From Hyphomicrobiales bacterium (lineage in GTDB: Bacteria; Pseudomonadota; Alphaproteobacteria; Rhizobiales; Kaistiaceae), in contig JAFKKF010000012.1 in assembly GCA_017305635.1 (NCBI GenBank), positions 124,001 through 188,000 of the forward strand: DNA of 64,000 nucleotides. Reading direction: 5' to 3'. Each line of letters starts with the position of its first letter. Within the stretch, counting starts at the first letter, position 1. This document shows, in pieces, positions 63,786-64,000 of the stretch. A program made the position numbers and the translations under genes. The notes beneath the pieces are model-generated. The model saw only the letters and a list, made by a program, of their open reading frames with translations, made no database searches and was not told the DNA's origin.

Positions 63786-64000
63786 TCGGCCACCTGCGTG
63801 AGACGTGCGAGCTCCGGCCATACGGCGACGGCGCGTTCGAGGCAGGCCATCACGGCGTCGAAGCGCGGATCGTCGCGCCGCTCCTCGACGCGGCGGCAGG
63901 CATGCGCCGCGGTGGTGCGGTCGCGGCCGAAGAAGCCGCCGGCGAGCGTCAGCGATACGCGGAGCTGGGTATGGGCGAGATACATCGCCGCCTGCCGGGC
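63782..64000 (-). CDS. DnaA-type HTH domain protein (partial, 5' end beyond window)
   Basis: Only the C-terminal 72 codons are visible. They read ARQAAMYLAHTQLRVSLTLA then GGFFGRDRTTAAHACRRVEE, the DnaA domain IV-like DNA-binding fold found alone in a small rhizobial family. It is coupled to the DUF6456 gene by ATGA. Together they may form a small regulatory unit; targets are unknown. Confidence 0.75.
   Translation of the reverse strand, partial: ARQAAMYLAHTQLRVSLTLAGGFFGRDRTTAAHACRRVEERRDDPRFDAVMACLERAVAVWPELARLTQVAE

Overview
The window is high-GC chromosomal DNA from an alphaproteobacterium, most likely order Hyphomicrobiales (Rhizobiales). Supporting signs are the cycHJKL-type ccm operon beside a feuPQ two-component pair, a pleC-like kinase next to glnE, a remnant of the RcGTA-type gene transfer agent cluster, and many small families typical of rhizobia (DUF1491, DUF2336, DUF5330, DUF6456, DUF1902/HicA). 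The genus cannot be named from the sequence. No rRNA, tRNA, CRISPR array or insertion sequence was seen.

Layout. 1-10.3 kb (minus strand): carbon and nitrogen catabolism, namely xylB-xylA, a sugar isomerase/epimerase-like TIM barrel, a Gfo/Idh oxidoreductase, a two-domain putA and a partial adenine deaminase. 10.4-16.5 kb: a divergent cupin/TetR pair, pepN, and an XRE regulator followed by a SulP anion transporter. 16.6-35 kb: a conserved cell-cycle, signalling and respiration block, namely pleC-like kinase, Gly-rich exported protein, glnE, a HicA/DUF1902 toxin-antitoxin pair, an HK/RR pair, degP, ccmH-ccmF-(DUF6946-like)-ccmE-ccmI, a 17-kDa-antigen-type lipoprotein, and feuQ-feuP with a PepSY-like exported protein.

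35.1-47.8 kb: a degraded GTA structural cluster on the minus strand (small and large terminase, portal, g3.5, protease, capsid, connectors, tail terminator, truncated major tail protein, endolysin, holin-like protein). It is interrupted between large terminase and portal by four plus-strand host-type genes (cysK, a glycine-zipper protein, a Tat-signal PCMT-like methyltransferase and a second methyltransferase). Its tail end is destroyed: g10-g14 are absent and a fragment of the g15 TIM-barrel gene lies inverted against the broken major tail gene.

48-64 kb: envelope and housekeeping genes, namely dps, a YcgN-like Cys-cluster protein, a SelW-like protein, a membrane glycosyltransferase with an N-terminal MshEN-like domain plus a partner membrane protein, PBP1a, DUF1214/DUF1254 proteins, DUF2336, DUF1491, a peptidoglycan-binding protein, a cytosolic PAS histidine kinase, sufE, DUF6456 and a DnaA-like HTH protein cut by the window edge.

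Two families of palindromic intergenic repeats recur. Family A (GCCCTCCCCTTGCGGGAGGGC type) occurs in the first 20 kb. Family B (CCTCCCCCGCTTCGCAGGGGAGG type) occurs at 27.7, 36.9 and 42.2 kb. One family B copy lies inside the reading frame of ccmH. Many adjacent genes overlap by ATGA, which indicates translational coupling.
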